In this document: positions 1 to 7,989 of the stretch, piece by piece
Position numbering within the stretch: the first letter of the stretch is position 1
Layout: each line of letters opens with the position of its first letter
NCBI GenBank assembly: GCA_041687755.1
Contig: JBDNJM010000034.1
Location: 1 to 64,000 of the forward strand
Length of the DNA: 64,000 nt
Source: JBDNJM01 sp041687755
GTDB lineage: Bacteria; Planctomycetota; UBA1135; GCA-002686595
Direction of reading: 5' to 3'
Translations under genes and position numbers: made by a program
The notes under the pieces: generated by a model
Told to the model about the DNA's origin: nothing
Database searches by the model: none
What the model saw: only the letters and a program-made list of their open reading frames with translations

Positions 1-141
1 AAGGCGCTGCGGTGCCTTTTGGCCCATCGCCTGAAGGCGCTGCGGTGCCTTTTGGCCCATCGCCTGAAGGCGCTGCGGTGCCTTTTGGCCCATCGCCTGA
101 AGGCGCTGCGGTGCCTTTTGGCCCATCGCCTGAAGGCGCTG
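1..141. repeat. 33-bp perfect tandem repeat array, cut by the window edge
   Basis: Four identical 33-bp units (1-33, 34-66, 67-99, 100-132) are followed by a 9-base partial copy. The unit length is a multiple of three, so all frames stay in phase. One plus frame encodes an 11-residue repeat (PFGPSPEGAAV) and runs on without a repeat to a stop at 194. Each unit holds two small hairpin-like inversions, CGCC-TGAA-GGCG and GCC-TTTT-GGC. There are no spacers, so this is not a CRISPR. The array probably continues to the left. Whether it is translated cannot be told from this end alone. Confidence 0.9.
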
Positions 142-279
142 GAGCGCGAGAGCGCTCACGGATTGCGCCAGACGCAATGATTCACACTCTCTGAGCGAAT
201 GAGGCGGCCCCAGGCCCCCTGATCAGCTCGCTCGCGCCCTCCCGCTCCCCGACCCTCCACCACTCCCGAGCTCCTGCCG

Positions 280-1683
280 ATGCGCTACGACACGCTGATC
301 ATCGGCGCGGGCTTCAGCGGCCTCAGCGCCGGCATTCGGGCCGCCATGTTCGGGCAGAAGGTCGCGATCCTGGAGGGGCACTACCTCTGGGGCGGGCTGA
401 ACTCGTTCTACAAGCGCGGCGGCCGGCTGTTCGACACGGGGCTCCACGCCCTGACGAACTACGTCGAGAAGGGCACAAAAGGCACGCCCCTCGCGCGCGT
501 GCTGCGCCAGCTGCGGATCCCCTACGACGCCCTCCAGCTGCGCCCCCAGGTCACCTCCGCGGTCGTCTCGGGCGGAGAGCGCCTGACGTTCTCGAACGAC
601 GTGGAGCTCCTGATCGCCGAGATCGCTCGGCTGTTCCCGCACCTCACCGACCGCTTCCGGGCGTTCGTGGACGAGTTGGCCGCGATGCCGCTGGGCCAGG
701 TCGAGCGCCCCGATCGCAGCACCCGTGACGAGCTGGACGCCCGCTTCGGCGAGCCGCTGTTGACCGACCTGCTGCTGGTGCCCTGCTGCTACTACGGCAG
801 CGCGCGACCGAACGACGTGGACTGGGACCAGTTCACGATCCTGTTCCGCAGCATCTTCATCGAGGGCCTCTCGATGCCGGCCGAGGGCGTTCGCCCGCTG
901 CTCAAGCTGTTCGTCGACCGCTTCAAGGACTCCGGCGGCGAGCTGCGGCTCAAGACGCGCGTGGCCCGCGTGCTCCACGAGGATAGCCAGGTGCGCGGCG
1001 TCGAGCTTGAGGACGGCAGCGTGCTCGAGTCGGACTGCGTGATCTCGTCGGCGGGCTGGGTCGAGACCATGGGCCTTGCTGGCCGCGCTGACGAACTGCC
1101 GCCCAGCGCCACCGGCAAGCTCTCGTTTGTCGAGACGATCTGCACGCTCGACCGCCAGCCGCACCTCGTGGGACAAGGCCCCGAGGACGGCATGGACGCC
1201 GGCGTCGTGTTCTTCAACACGGCCGAGCGCTTCCGCTACGACGTCCCGGGCGAGCTTTGCGACCTGCGCAGTGGCGTCGTCTCCATGCCCACGAACTTCT
1301 CTTCGATGGAGCCCGAGCGCGAGGGCGTCTTCCGAGTCACGGTGCTCGCCGATCACAAAGGCTGGACGTCGATGGAAGAGCCGGACTACGTTGCGGCGAA
1401 GCAGCGCTGGAGCGACGGCGCGCTCCAGGCGGTGACCGCCTTCTGCGGCGACGTGCGCCCCCACGAGACCTTCCGCGACGTGTTCACGCCGCGCACCCTG
1501 CACAAGTACACGCGCCACCTGAACGGCGCGATCTACGGCAGCCCCGAGAAGCGCCGCGACGGCCAGACTCCCATCCAGGGCCTGGTCCTCTGCGGTACGG
1601 ACCAGGGCTTCCTAGGCATCGTCGGAGCCTCCGTGTCCGGGATCGCTATGGCCAACCACCACGCCCTGATCGCCAGCAGCTGA
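280..1683 (+). CDS. CrtI/phytoene-dehydrogenase-like FAD oxidoreductase
   Basis: A 467-residue flavoprotein of the phytoene desaturase / carotenoid isomerase superfamily. The N-terminal dinucleotide fold is clear: GAGFSG at residues 8-13 and an acidic residue ending the second strand (ILEG). It is followed by the WGGLNSFYKRGG stretch typical of CrtI/CrtISO proteins. The C-terminus (CGTDQGFLGIVGASVSG) matches the second FAD-binding motif. The gene begins the operon-like run towards oleBCD, and the next gene, a paralogue, starts 5 bp after its stop. No squalene or phytoene synthase lies nearby, so the substrate need not be a carotenoid. A role on an acyl or polyene chain made by the downstream fatty-acid enzymes is inference. 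The fold is certain; the substrate is unknown. Confidence 0.85.
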   Translation: MRYDTLIIGAGFSGLSAGIRAAMFGQKVAILEGHYLWGGLNSFYKRGGRLFDTGLHALTNYVEKGTKGTPLARVLRQLRIPYDALQLRPQVTSAVVSGGERLTFSNDVELLIAEIARLFPHLTDRFRAFVDELAAMPLGQVERPDRSTRDELDARFGEPLLTDLLLVPCCYYGSARPNDVDWDQFTILFRSIFIEGLSMPAEGVRPLLKLFVDRFKDSGGELRLKTRVARVLHEDSQVRGVELEDGSVLESDCVISSAGWVETMGLAGRADELPPSATGKLSFVETICTLDRQPHLVGQGPEDGMDAGVVFFNTAERFRYDVPGELCDLRSGVVSMPTNFSSMEPEREGVFRVTVLADHKGWTSMEEPDYVAAKQRWSDGALQAVTAFCGDVRPHETFRDVFTPRTLHKYTRHLNGAIYGSPEKRRDGQTPIQGLVLCGTDQGFLGIVGASVSGIAMANHHALIASS

Positions 1684-1688
1684 GACGA

Positions 1689-3179
1689 ATGGACAAGCGC
1701 TATTACAAGGGATCGACCGACGGCAAGCGGCCGCTCTCCCACGACCCGCTGAAAGGCGCGGCCAGCTCCTACGACGTGATCGTCGTCGGCAGCGGCCTGG
1801 GCGGCATGACCGCGGCCAACGTCCTCGCCCGCGCGGGCCGCAAGGTCTGCCTGCTGGAGCAGCACTACAACTTTGGAGGCCTCGCGACCTGGTTCAAGCG
1901 CCGCGGCGGGCACGTCTTTGACATCAGCCTGCACGGGTTCCCCGTCGGCATGAAGAAGACCTGTCGCAAGTACTGGACCAAGGAGATCGCCGACTCGATC
2001 GAACAGCTGGAGGGCGTGCGCTTCGACAACCCCCAGTTCAAGTTCGACACGCAGTTCACCGCGACCGACTTTACGAACAAGCTCGTCAAGGTCTTCGGCC
2101 TGCAGCGCAGCACGGTCGAATCGTTCTACGAGGCCCTGCGCCAGATGGACTTCTTCGACCCCTCGACCGAGACCACCGGCGAGCTGTTCGAGCGCTTCTT
2201 CCCCGGCCGCAACGACGTGCACCGGCTGCTGATGGAGCCCATCAGTTACGCCAACGGCTCCACCCTGGAAGACCCCGCGATCACCTACGGGATCGTGTTC
2301 GGCAACTTCATGAGCAAGGGCGTGTACACCTTCTCAGGCGGCACCGACACCCTGATCCGCCAGATGAAGGTGGAACTGCTGAAGAACGGAGCCGATCTAT
2401 TCAACTCGGTCGAGGTCGAGCGCGTCCTGGTTGAGACCTCGCCGATGGGCGAGGTCCGGGTGGCTGGCGTGCAGGCGGCCGGCCGCACGCTGCACGCGAA
2501 GGCGGTGGTCTCCAACGCGAACATTCGTACGACCATCGAACGGCTCGTGGGGACGGAGCACTTCGATGCCGACTTCGTCAAAAAGTCCGGCGCGGTGCGG
2601 CTGAACTCCTCGAGCTGCCAGGTTTACATGGGCCTGAACGCCGGCGAAGAGCTGCCGTTCGTGACCGACCTGCTGTTTACGTCGACGCGCGAGACCTTCG
2701 ACTCCCCCGCCCTGTGCGACTTCCACGGGGAAAGCCGCACCTTCTCGTTCTACTACCCGAAGACTCGGCCCGCCGGTAAGCCGAGCTACTCGATCGTCTC
2801 GTCCACCAACGCCCTGTACGAGGACTGGCAGCAGCTCACTCCTGAGCAGTACAAAGTTGAGAAGGACAAGCTCGCGGCGGACACGCTGCGCTGCCTCGAG
2901 GGCTACGTGCCCGGTGTCGGAGAAAAGATCGGGCACGTCGAGGTCGCCACGCCGCGCACCTTCGAGTTCTACACCGACGCTCCCCAGGGCAGCTCCTTCG
3001 GCACCAAGTTCGAGGGCCTCGAAGTCTCAGCTGAGCTCTCCGAGCACGTCGCCGGCCTGTTTCACGCCGGCAGCGTTGGGATCATCATGTCCGGCTGGCT
3101 CGGCTCGGCGAACTACGGCGCCATCTGCGCCAACAAGGTCGACTCGTTTATCTACGACCTGGCCCAAGCCACCGTCTGA
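1689..3179 (+). CDS. Second CrtI-like FAD oxidoreductase, paralogue of the preceding gene
   Basis: A 496-residue protein starting at ATG 1689; the frame is open further upstream but inside the previous gene. The FAD motif GSGLGG is at about residues 34-39, followed by LLEQHYNFGGLATWFKRRGG, parallel to the same stretch in the preceding flavoprotein. A motif near the C-terminus (GSVGIIMSGWLGSANYG) replaces the usual second FAD segment. Tandem CrtI-type enzymes often act in sequence or as a heteromer, for example desaturase plus isomerase. Here they sit ahead of FabZ-, FabI- and Ole-type genes, so they may add or move double bonds in a fatty chain. That role is inferred from context only. Confidence 0.85.
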   Translation: MDKRYYKGSTDGKRPLSHDPLKGAASSYDVIVVGSGLGGMTAANVLARAGRKVCLLEQHYNFGGLATWFKRRGGHVFDISLHGFPVGMKKTCRKYWTKEIADSIEQLEGVRFDNPQFKFDTQFTATDFTNKLVKVFGLQRSTVESFYEALRQMDFFDPSTETTGELFERFFPGRNDVHRLLMEPISYANGSTLEDPAITYGIVFGNFMSKGVYTFSGGTDTLIRQMKVELLKNGADLFNSVEVERVLVETSPMGEVRVAGVQAAGRTLHAKAVVSNANIRTTIERLVGTEHFDADFVKKSGAVRLNSSSCQVYMGLNAGEELPFVTDLLFTSTRETFDSPALCDFHGESRTFSFYYPKTRPAGKPSYSIVSSTNALYEDWQQLTPEQYKVEKDKLAADTLRCLEGYVPGVGEKIGHVEVATPRTFEFYTDAPQGSSFGTKFEGLEVSAELSEHVAGLFHAGSVGIIMSGWLGSANYGAICANKVDSFIYDLAQATV

Positions 3180-3243
3180 CCGATCCCGCGGCACCGCGCG
3201 CTCGTCTCTCACCGACTCCAACCCCCTCCCTCCTGGAGCTCTC

Positions 3244-3729
3244 ATGTCCACCGAATCGAAGCCGAGCCGCCTCGAAGCGCCCGCCGGGCGAGCCGAAATC
3301 GAGGCCGCCATCCCCCACCGCGACCCGTTCCTGCTGGTCAGCGAGGTCCTCGAGGTCGACGAGCAGAGCATTGTCACCCGCTGGACCGTCCCCGCCGACG
3401 CCGACTGGGCGCGCGGGCACTACCCCGGCCAGCCGATTACGCCTGGGGTGCTGCTGTGCGAGCACGCCGTGCAGTCCGGAGCCCTGCTGGTTTCGCGCAA
3501 CCTGGCCGGCTTCGATGCAGCGGACGGCGTGCCCGTGCTGACCAAGCTGAGCGACGCGCGCTTCCGCAAGATGGTGCTGCCCGGCCAGACCGTCGAGACG
3601 CGGGTCGAGGTCACCGACCGCGTCGGCCCCGCCTGGATTCTGAAGGCGCGCGTGACGCTGGACGGCAAGCGCGCCGTCGAGCTCGCCTGCACGCTCAGCG
3701 CCGCCGGGGCGATGTCGCGGACCTCCTGA
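3244..3729 (+). CDS. FabZ-like (3R)-hydroxyacyl-ACP dehydratase, hotdog fold
   Basis: A 161-residue single-hotdog protein. It shows the PHRDPFLLV entry motif and the catalytic region GHYPGQPITPGVLLCE. His59 and Glu73 are 14 residues apart, the same spacing as the catalytic His/Glu pair in E. coli FabZ. It should dehydrate 3-hydroxyacyl-ACP (or a similar thioester) to the trans-2-enoyl form in the cytoplasm. The stop overlaps the next start (TGATG), so translation is coupled to the enoyl-reductase gene. The N-terminus has about 20 extra residues. Placement beside flavoproteins, a phosphopantetheinyl transferase and oleBCD points to a dedicated chain-building pathway rather than housekeeping synthesis. 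Confidence 0.85.
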   Translation: MSTESKPSRLEAPAGRAEIEAAIPHRDPFLLVSEVLEVDEQSIVTRWTVPADADWARGHYPGQPITPGVLLCEHAVQSGALLVSRNLAGFDAADGVPVLTKLSDARFRKMVLPGQTVETRVEVTDRVGPAWILKARVTLDGKRAVELACTLSAAGAMSRTS

Positions 3730-4550
3730 TGGGTGACTCCGCGGACTTCCTGGGCCTCTCCGGCAAGCTCTTCCTCATCGCGGGCGTCGCGAACAAGAAG
3801 AGCGTCGGCTTCCAAATCGGCAAGCGCCTGGTCGAGGCCGGCGCTGAGGTGATCTGGTCGGTGCGCACGCCGGAGCGCCGCGCCGAGCTGGAGAGCAAGC
3901 TGCCTGGCGGCGGCGCCGTCTACGTCTGCGACGTGGAAGACGGCCAAGCGATCGCCGCCCTGGGTTCAGACCTCAAGGCCAAAGGCGTGCGCCTGGACGG
4001 GTTCGTGCACTCGATCGCCTTCGCCAACTACTCGGAGGGCATGAAGCCCTTCCACGAAACGCCGCGCGCCGACTTCCTGCAGGCCGTTCAGATCTCGAGC
4101 TTCAGCCTGGTCGAACTGAGCCGCGCCCTGCAGCCGGTGCTCAGTCATCACGCCAGCGTCGTCGCCATCTCGATCTCGACGACTCGCATGGCGTCCGAGA
4201 ACTACGGCTACATGGCACCGGTCAAGGCCGCGCTCGACTCGTCGATCGCGTTTCTCGCTAAGAGTTTTTCGGCCACTTCTGAGGTGCGCTTCAACGCCGT
4301 CAAGGCCGGCCTGCTGAAGACCGCTTCCTCCGCCGGGATCCCCGGCTACCTTGAGAGCTATCTGTTCGCCGAGAAGTCGATCCTGCGCAAGCGCGGACTG
4401 ACGACCAAGGAGGTGGCTGACACCGCGGTGTTCCTGCTGTCGCCGCGCTCGAGCGGCATCAACGGCCAGGGCCTCGTGGTGGACGCCGGCATGGAGCTGA
4501 ACTACTTCGACCGCGACATCGTCGAGCGCGCGACGCGCGTCGAAGGCTGA
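3729..4550 (+). CDS. fabI: FabI-like enoyl-ACP reductase (SDR family)
   Basis: A 273-residue protein. It opens with the FabI-type nucleotide loop (GVANKKSVGFQIGKRLVEAGAEV). The catalytic pair is Tyr159 and Lys166 in a Y-x6-K arrangement (YGYMAPVK), the spacing characteristic of FabI rather than the Y-x3-K of ordinary SDRs. Its C-terminal segment (LLSPRSSGINGQGLVVDAG) is also FabI-like. It would reduce 2-enoyl-ACP with NAD(P)H. The start overlaps the fabZ-like stop by one base and its own stop overlaps the next ATG by one base. It could be the housekeeping reductase, but its setting among specialised genes suggests a dedicated copy. Confidence 0.88.
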   Translation: MGDSADFLGLSGKLFLIAGVANKKSVGFQIGKRLVEAGAEVIWSVRTPERRAELESKLPGGGAVYVCDVEDGQAIAALGSDLKAKGVRLDGFVHSIAFANYSEGMKPFHETPRADFLQAVQISSFSLVELSRALQPVLSHHASVVAISISTTRMASENYGYMAPVKAALDSSIAFLAKSFSATSEVRFNAVKAGLLKTASSAGIPGYLESYLFAEKSILRKRGLTTKEVADTAVFLLSPRSSGINGQGLVVDAGMELNYFDRDIVERATRVEG

Positions 4551-5161
4551 TGGAGCCGGACGGCCACGTCTTCTACGCCGCACCGGACTCGGTTCGCGGC
4601 GACGGCTGGCGTTCGGGCGCGGCGAACGTCGCCATGCGCGCGACGCTAGCGAAGCTGCGCGGCCAGGCCGAGCAGCAGCTCGGGCTGCGGGCTCCGCGCT
4701 GGTCCAAGCTGACCTCCGGCGCGCCGGCGCCCGAGTCCGGCTGGTGCTGGTCCGCCAGCCATGCGCGCGGGCACGTGGCCCTCGCCGTCGCCGGGCTGCC
4801 CCGCATCGGTCTCGATCTGGAGCCGCTCGACCGCCCGCGCCCCCTGCACGTGGCCGAGCGCCTCGCTGAGCTGGGCGCCGACCCCGCAACCCTGGCCGAT
4901 GGCGAGGCGCTGATCGCCTGCTGGACCCGCGCAGAGGCCGTGCTCAAGCTGCACGGCGTCGGACTGGGCGGGCTCGGCCGGCTGCGCTTCGCGGTCGATA
5001 AAGTCCTGTTCGACGGCGCCCCCCAGCGCCTCACGGCACTGTCCATCCCGGGACTTGGCGCGGCCCTCGCCTCCGACCTGCCCCTGGCTAAGCTCCACCT
5101 GTACCCTGCCGCGGCGTCCCTCGCCCGCGTCCCCAGTCCCCTCAATCCCGCGCTCCGCTGA
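4550..5161 (+). CDS. 4'-phosphopantetheinyl transferase superfamily protein
   Basis: A 203-residue protein with both hallmarks of Sfp/AcpS-type transferases: an SxSHxxGxVAxA-like segment (WSASHARGHVALAVAG) leading into IGLDLEPL, whose Asp and Glu bind magnesium, and a later WTRAEAVLKLHG matching W-x-x-K/R-E-A-x-x-K. Such enzymes transfer phosphopantetheine from CoA to a carrier-protein serine. No carrier protein is encoded in the window, so the partner ACP is probably upstream of position 1 or elsewhere. The start overlaps the fabI-like stop by one base. Its presence argues that the operon works on a carrier-bound chain. Confidence 0.8.
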   Translation: MEPDGHVFYAAPDSVRGDGWRSGAANVAMRATLAKLRGQAEQQLGLRAPRWSKLTSGAPAPESGWCWSASHARGHVALAVAGLPRIGLDLEPLDRPRPLHVAERLAELGADPATLADGEALIACWTRAEAVLKLHGVGLGGLGRLRFAVDKVLFDGAPQRLTALSIPGLGAALASDLPLAKLHLYPAAASLARVPSPLNPALR

Positions 5162-5174
5162 CCCCCCCCCCGCC

Positions 5175-6221
5175 ATGAGCACCGAAGACGCAGCCGCGCA
5201 GCCCGCTGCACCGAAGAAGAAGCCGCTTCCCCCGCGCTCCGAGCGCCGCGGCGCCGAGCGCGCGCCGACCGACCTGGTCGACAACCGCCGCCGGCTGTGG
5301 ACGCGCCTCAAGTCGGAGTACGACTTCACCTCGCGCTACCTGCCGGTGGACGGTCACTGGCTGCACTACGTCGACGAGGGTCCGAGGGATGCGCCGCCGG
5401 TGCTGCTCGTGCACGGCAACCCAACCTGGAGCTTCTACTGGCGCGGACTGATCGAGAGCCTGCGCGACAAGCATCGCGTCATCGCGATCGACCTCGTGGG
5501 CATGGGCTTCAGCGAGAAGCCCCAAGACTTCGACTACTGCTTGGCAAACCACACGGCGGTCCTCGAGTCCTTCGTCGAGGAGCTGCGCCTGAGGAACATC
5601 ACGCTCGGGCTGCACGACTGGGGCGGCGCGATCGGCATGGGCTTTGCCCGCCGGCACCCGGAGTTGATCCGCGCCCTGATCGTGACGAACACCTCGGCGT
5701 TCCCCAGCGCCGAGATGCCGAAGCTGATCGGGACCGCGCGCACCAGGTTCCCCGGCAGCTTCCTCGTGCGTCGGCTCGGCCTGTTCTCGAAGATTGCCCT
5801 GCGCACGACCCTTCATCGCCGCAAGGGTGGACTCAACCCGGTAGAGAAGCTGGCGTACCTGCAGCCCTACAAATCCTACACCGACCGCGTCGCCATCGAT
5901 GCTTTCGTCAAGGACATCCCGATGGACCCGAGCCACCGTTCTTGGGGCGAGCTCGAGGCGACCGCGGAGGCCCTTGAGCAGTTCAAGGACCGCCCGACGC
6001 TGATCGCCTGGGGCATGCGCGACTTCGTGTTCCGGAAGAGCTTCCTCGACGAGTGGGTCCGCCGCCTCCCGGAGGCCCAGGTCCAGCGCTTCGACGACTG
6101 CGGGCACTGGCTGATGGAAGAAGCCCCGGCCGAGATCAGCAAGCTCGTGGCAGAGTTTCTCAACGGTCTCGAAAGCGTGGGCTCGGTGGCCGAGGGCGAG
6201 GCCGTCCAAGCTGCCGACTGA
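5175..6221 (+). CDS. oleB: OleB-like alpha/beta hydrolase (beta-lactone decarboxylase)
   Basis: A 348-residue protein of the haloalkane-dehalogenase-like branch of alpha/beta hydrolases. HGNPTWSFYWR begins at about residue 80. The nucleophile is Asp148 in HDWGG, a further Asp lies in GMRDFVF, and the catalytic His311 is in DCGHWLMEEAP. In the Ole pathway OleB decarboxylates a long-chain cis-beta-lactone to an internal olefin. The call rests on family resemblance plus gene order, since OleC- and OleD-type genes follow directly. About 45 charged, Pro/Ala/Lys-rich residues precede the domain. The ATG at 5175 follows a run of eleven C, so there is no clear ribosome site. Alone it could be read as a dehalogenase or epoxide hydrolase; the neighbours make OleB far more likely. 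Confidence 0.85.
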   Translation: MSTEDAAAQPAAPKKKPLPPRSERRGAERAPTDLVDNRRRLWTRLKSEYDFTSRYLPVDGHWLHYVDEGPRDAPPVLLVHGNPTWSFYWRGLIESLRDKHRVIAIDLVGMGFSEKPQDFDYCLANHTAVLESFVEELRLRNITLGLHDWGGAIGMGFARRHPELIRALIVTNTSAFPSAEMPKLIGTARTRFPGSFLVRRLGLFSKIALRTTLHRRKGGLNPVEKLAYLQPYKSYTDRVAIDAFVKDIPMDPSHRSWGELEATAEALEQFKDRPTLIAWGMRDFVFRKSFLDEWVRRLPEAQVQRFDDCGHWLMEEAPAEISKLVAEFLNGLESVGSVAEGEAVQAAD

Positions 6222-6231
6222 GACGACGTCG

Positions 6232-7989
6232 ATGCCCGAGATCCCCAGAGCCGCCGAGCCCTCCGGCGCGAGAGCCGCGGAGCCCGCAGGCGAGCCGCTC
6301 TTCGAGCCCTTGCTCCGCGGCGCTGCCCTCGAGCTCGACCGGGGCCCGGTGAACGTGGCGCGCCGGCTCGACGCCGAGGCTCTGGCGCAGCCCGACGCGG
6401 ACGCCGTGCGCTGGCGCGCCCGCGGCGCGTGGCGAGCGCGCAGCTTCTCCAGCACGGCCTCGATGAGTGCCCGCGTAGGCAGCGGGCTGCTGAACAGCGG
6501 GCTGCGACCGGGCGAGCGGGTGTGCGTGTTCGTGCGGCCCGGTCCCGACTTGATCGCGATCGTCTACGGCCTGCTGCGCAGCGGCCTCGTCCCGGTGCTG
6601 ATCGATCCGGGCATGGGAGCGCGACGCCTCGTGGCCTGCGCGCGCTCGATGCAGCCGGCGGCGTTCATCGGCGTGGCCGCGGCCCACGCGGCCAGACGGC
6701 TGTTCGCGAAGCACTTCCAAACCGTGCGCCTCGCGGTCACCGTCGGTCTCGGCCCGCGCTTCGGGGCCGTGCCCATCGCTGAGATCGAAGCCCGCGGCAG
6801 TGCGGAGCGCACGGTGGCTCCGACCGTCGCCCAGGACCAGGCCGCCATCCTGTTCACCAGCGGCTCCACGGGCCCGCCCAAGGGCGTCGTCGTGACCCAC
6901 GGGATCTTCGAGGCCCAGACCCGTGCGCTCGAGACGCTCTACGGCTTCGCCCGCGGCGGCGTCGACGTGGCCTGCTTCCCGCTGTTCGCGCTGTTCGACA
7001 ACGCACTCGGGATGACCAGCGTGTTCCCCGAACTCGACCCCTCCCGGCCCGCGCGCTGCAAGCCGGCCAAGCTCGTCGCCGCGATCGCCGAGAACGAGGC
7101 GACCGTGACCTTCGGCTCCCCCGCCATCTGGCGGCGCGTCGTGCCCTGGGCGCGCGCTGAGGGCGCGAACCTCGAGCCCCTGCAGCGTATCCTCATCGCG
7201 GGCGCGCCAGTGCCGCCCGCCCTGATCGAGGACCTCCGAGCCCTGCTCGGCCCCGCCGGCGACGTGCACACGCCCTACGGCGCCACCGAGTCGCTGCCCG
7301 TCGCCACGATCTCTGGTGCCGAGGTGCTCGAACCCGACTTGCGCGCGCTCGTCGACAGCGGACGCGGCACCTGCGTCGGTCGCCCCGCGCCCGGCATCGA
7401 GCTCGCGGTGCTGCGGGTCACCGAGGGCCCTCTGCCGAGCCCTCGCGCGGACCTCGCCCTTGCGCCGGGCGCGCTCGGTGAGCTCGCCGTGCGCGGCCCG
7501 GTCGTGACGCCGTCCTACGCCGAGGCCCCCGACGCGACCCTCGGCGCCAAGATCCCCGACCCCCGCGGCGGCCTCTGGCACCGCATGGGCGACTTGGGTT
7601 TCGCCGACGAGGAGGGACGTCTATGGTTCTGCGGCCGCGTCGCCCACCGCCTGCAGACCTCCGAGGGCCTGCTGCCGCCCGTGCCGCTCGAGAACGTGTT
7701 CAACGCCCACCCGGGCGTTGCTCGCAGCGCGCTCGTCGGCGTCGGCGAACCCGGCGCCCAGCTCCCGGTGCTGATCGTTCAGACCGAGCGAGGCGCTGTG
7801 CCCAAGCGTCAGCGCGAGCGCTTCGCCGCCGAACTCCTGCGCGCGGCCACCGCCCGCTGCCCCGAGGCGCGGTGCGTGCAGCACGTGCTGTTCCGCAAGG
7901 ACTTCCCGGTCGACGTGCGACACAACGCCAAGATCCACCGGCCGGAGCTGCGGCTCTGGGCCACGGCCAAGCTCGGCGGCCGACCGTGA
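6232..7989 (+). CDS. oleC: OleC-like acyl-AMP ligase (beta-lactone synthetase)
   Basis: A 585-residue member of the AMP-forming ligase superfamily. The nucleotide loop TSGSTGPPKG lies at about residues 206-215, YGATES is the adenylate motif, and MGDLGFADEEGRLWFCGR carries the conserved Asp and hinge region. OleC closes a 2-alkyl-3-hydroxy acid to a beta-lactone with ATP. The C-terminal lid ends in HNAKIHRPEL, with a lysine in the usual catalytic position. The gene starts 10 bp after oleB, and its stop overlaps the GTG start of oleD by four bases. Together the three genes reproduce the OleB-OleC-OleD set known from olefin producers. Confidence 0.87.
   Translation: MPEIPRAAEPSGARAAEPAGEPLFEPLLRGAALELDRGPVNVARRLDAEALAQPDADAVRWRARGAWRARSFSSTASMSARVGSGLLNSGLRPGERVCVFVRPGPDLIAIVYGLLRSGLVPVLIDPGMGARRLVACARSMQPAAFIGVAAAHAARRLFAKHFQTVRLAVTVGLGPRFGAVPIAEIEARGSAERTVAPTVAQDQAAILFTSGSTGPPKGVVVTHGIFEAQTRALETLYGFARGGVDVACFPLFALFDNALGMTSVFPELDPSRPARCKPAKLVAAIAENEATVTFGSPAIWRRVVPWARAEGANLEPLQRILIAGAPVPPALIEDLRALLGPAGDVHTPYGATESLPVATISGAEVLEPDLRALVDSGRGTCVGRPAPGIELAVLRVTEGPLPSPRADLALAPGALGELAVRGPVVTPSYAEAPDATLGAKIPDPRGGLWHRMGDLGFADEEGRLWFCGRVAHRLQTSEGLLPPVPLENVFNAHPGVARSALVGVGEPGAQLPVLIVQTERGAVPKRQRERFAAELLRAATARCPEARCVQHVLFRKDFPVDVRHNAKIHRPELRLWATAKLGGRP

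Noticed and set aside
1..141. CRISPR array
   Set aside because: Units are directly adjacent with no spacers and keep a coding phase.
5175..6221. Haloalkane dehalogenase
   Set aside because: The fold and HGNPTW motif fit, but the gene order with OleC- and OleD-type genes makes OleB the better call.
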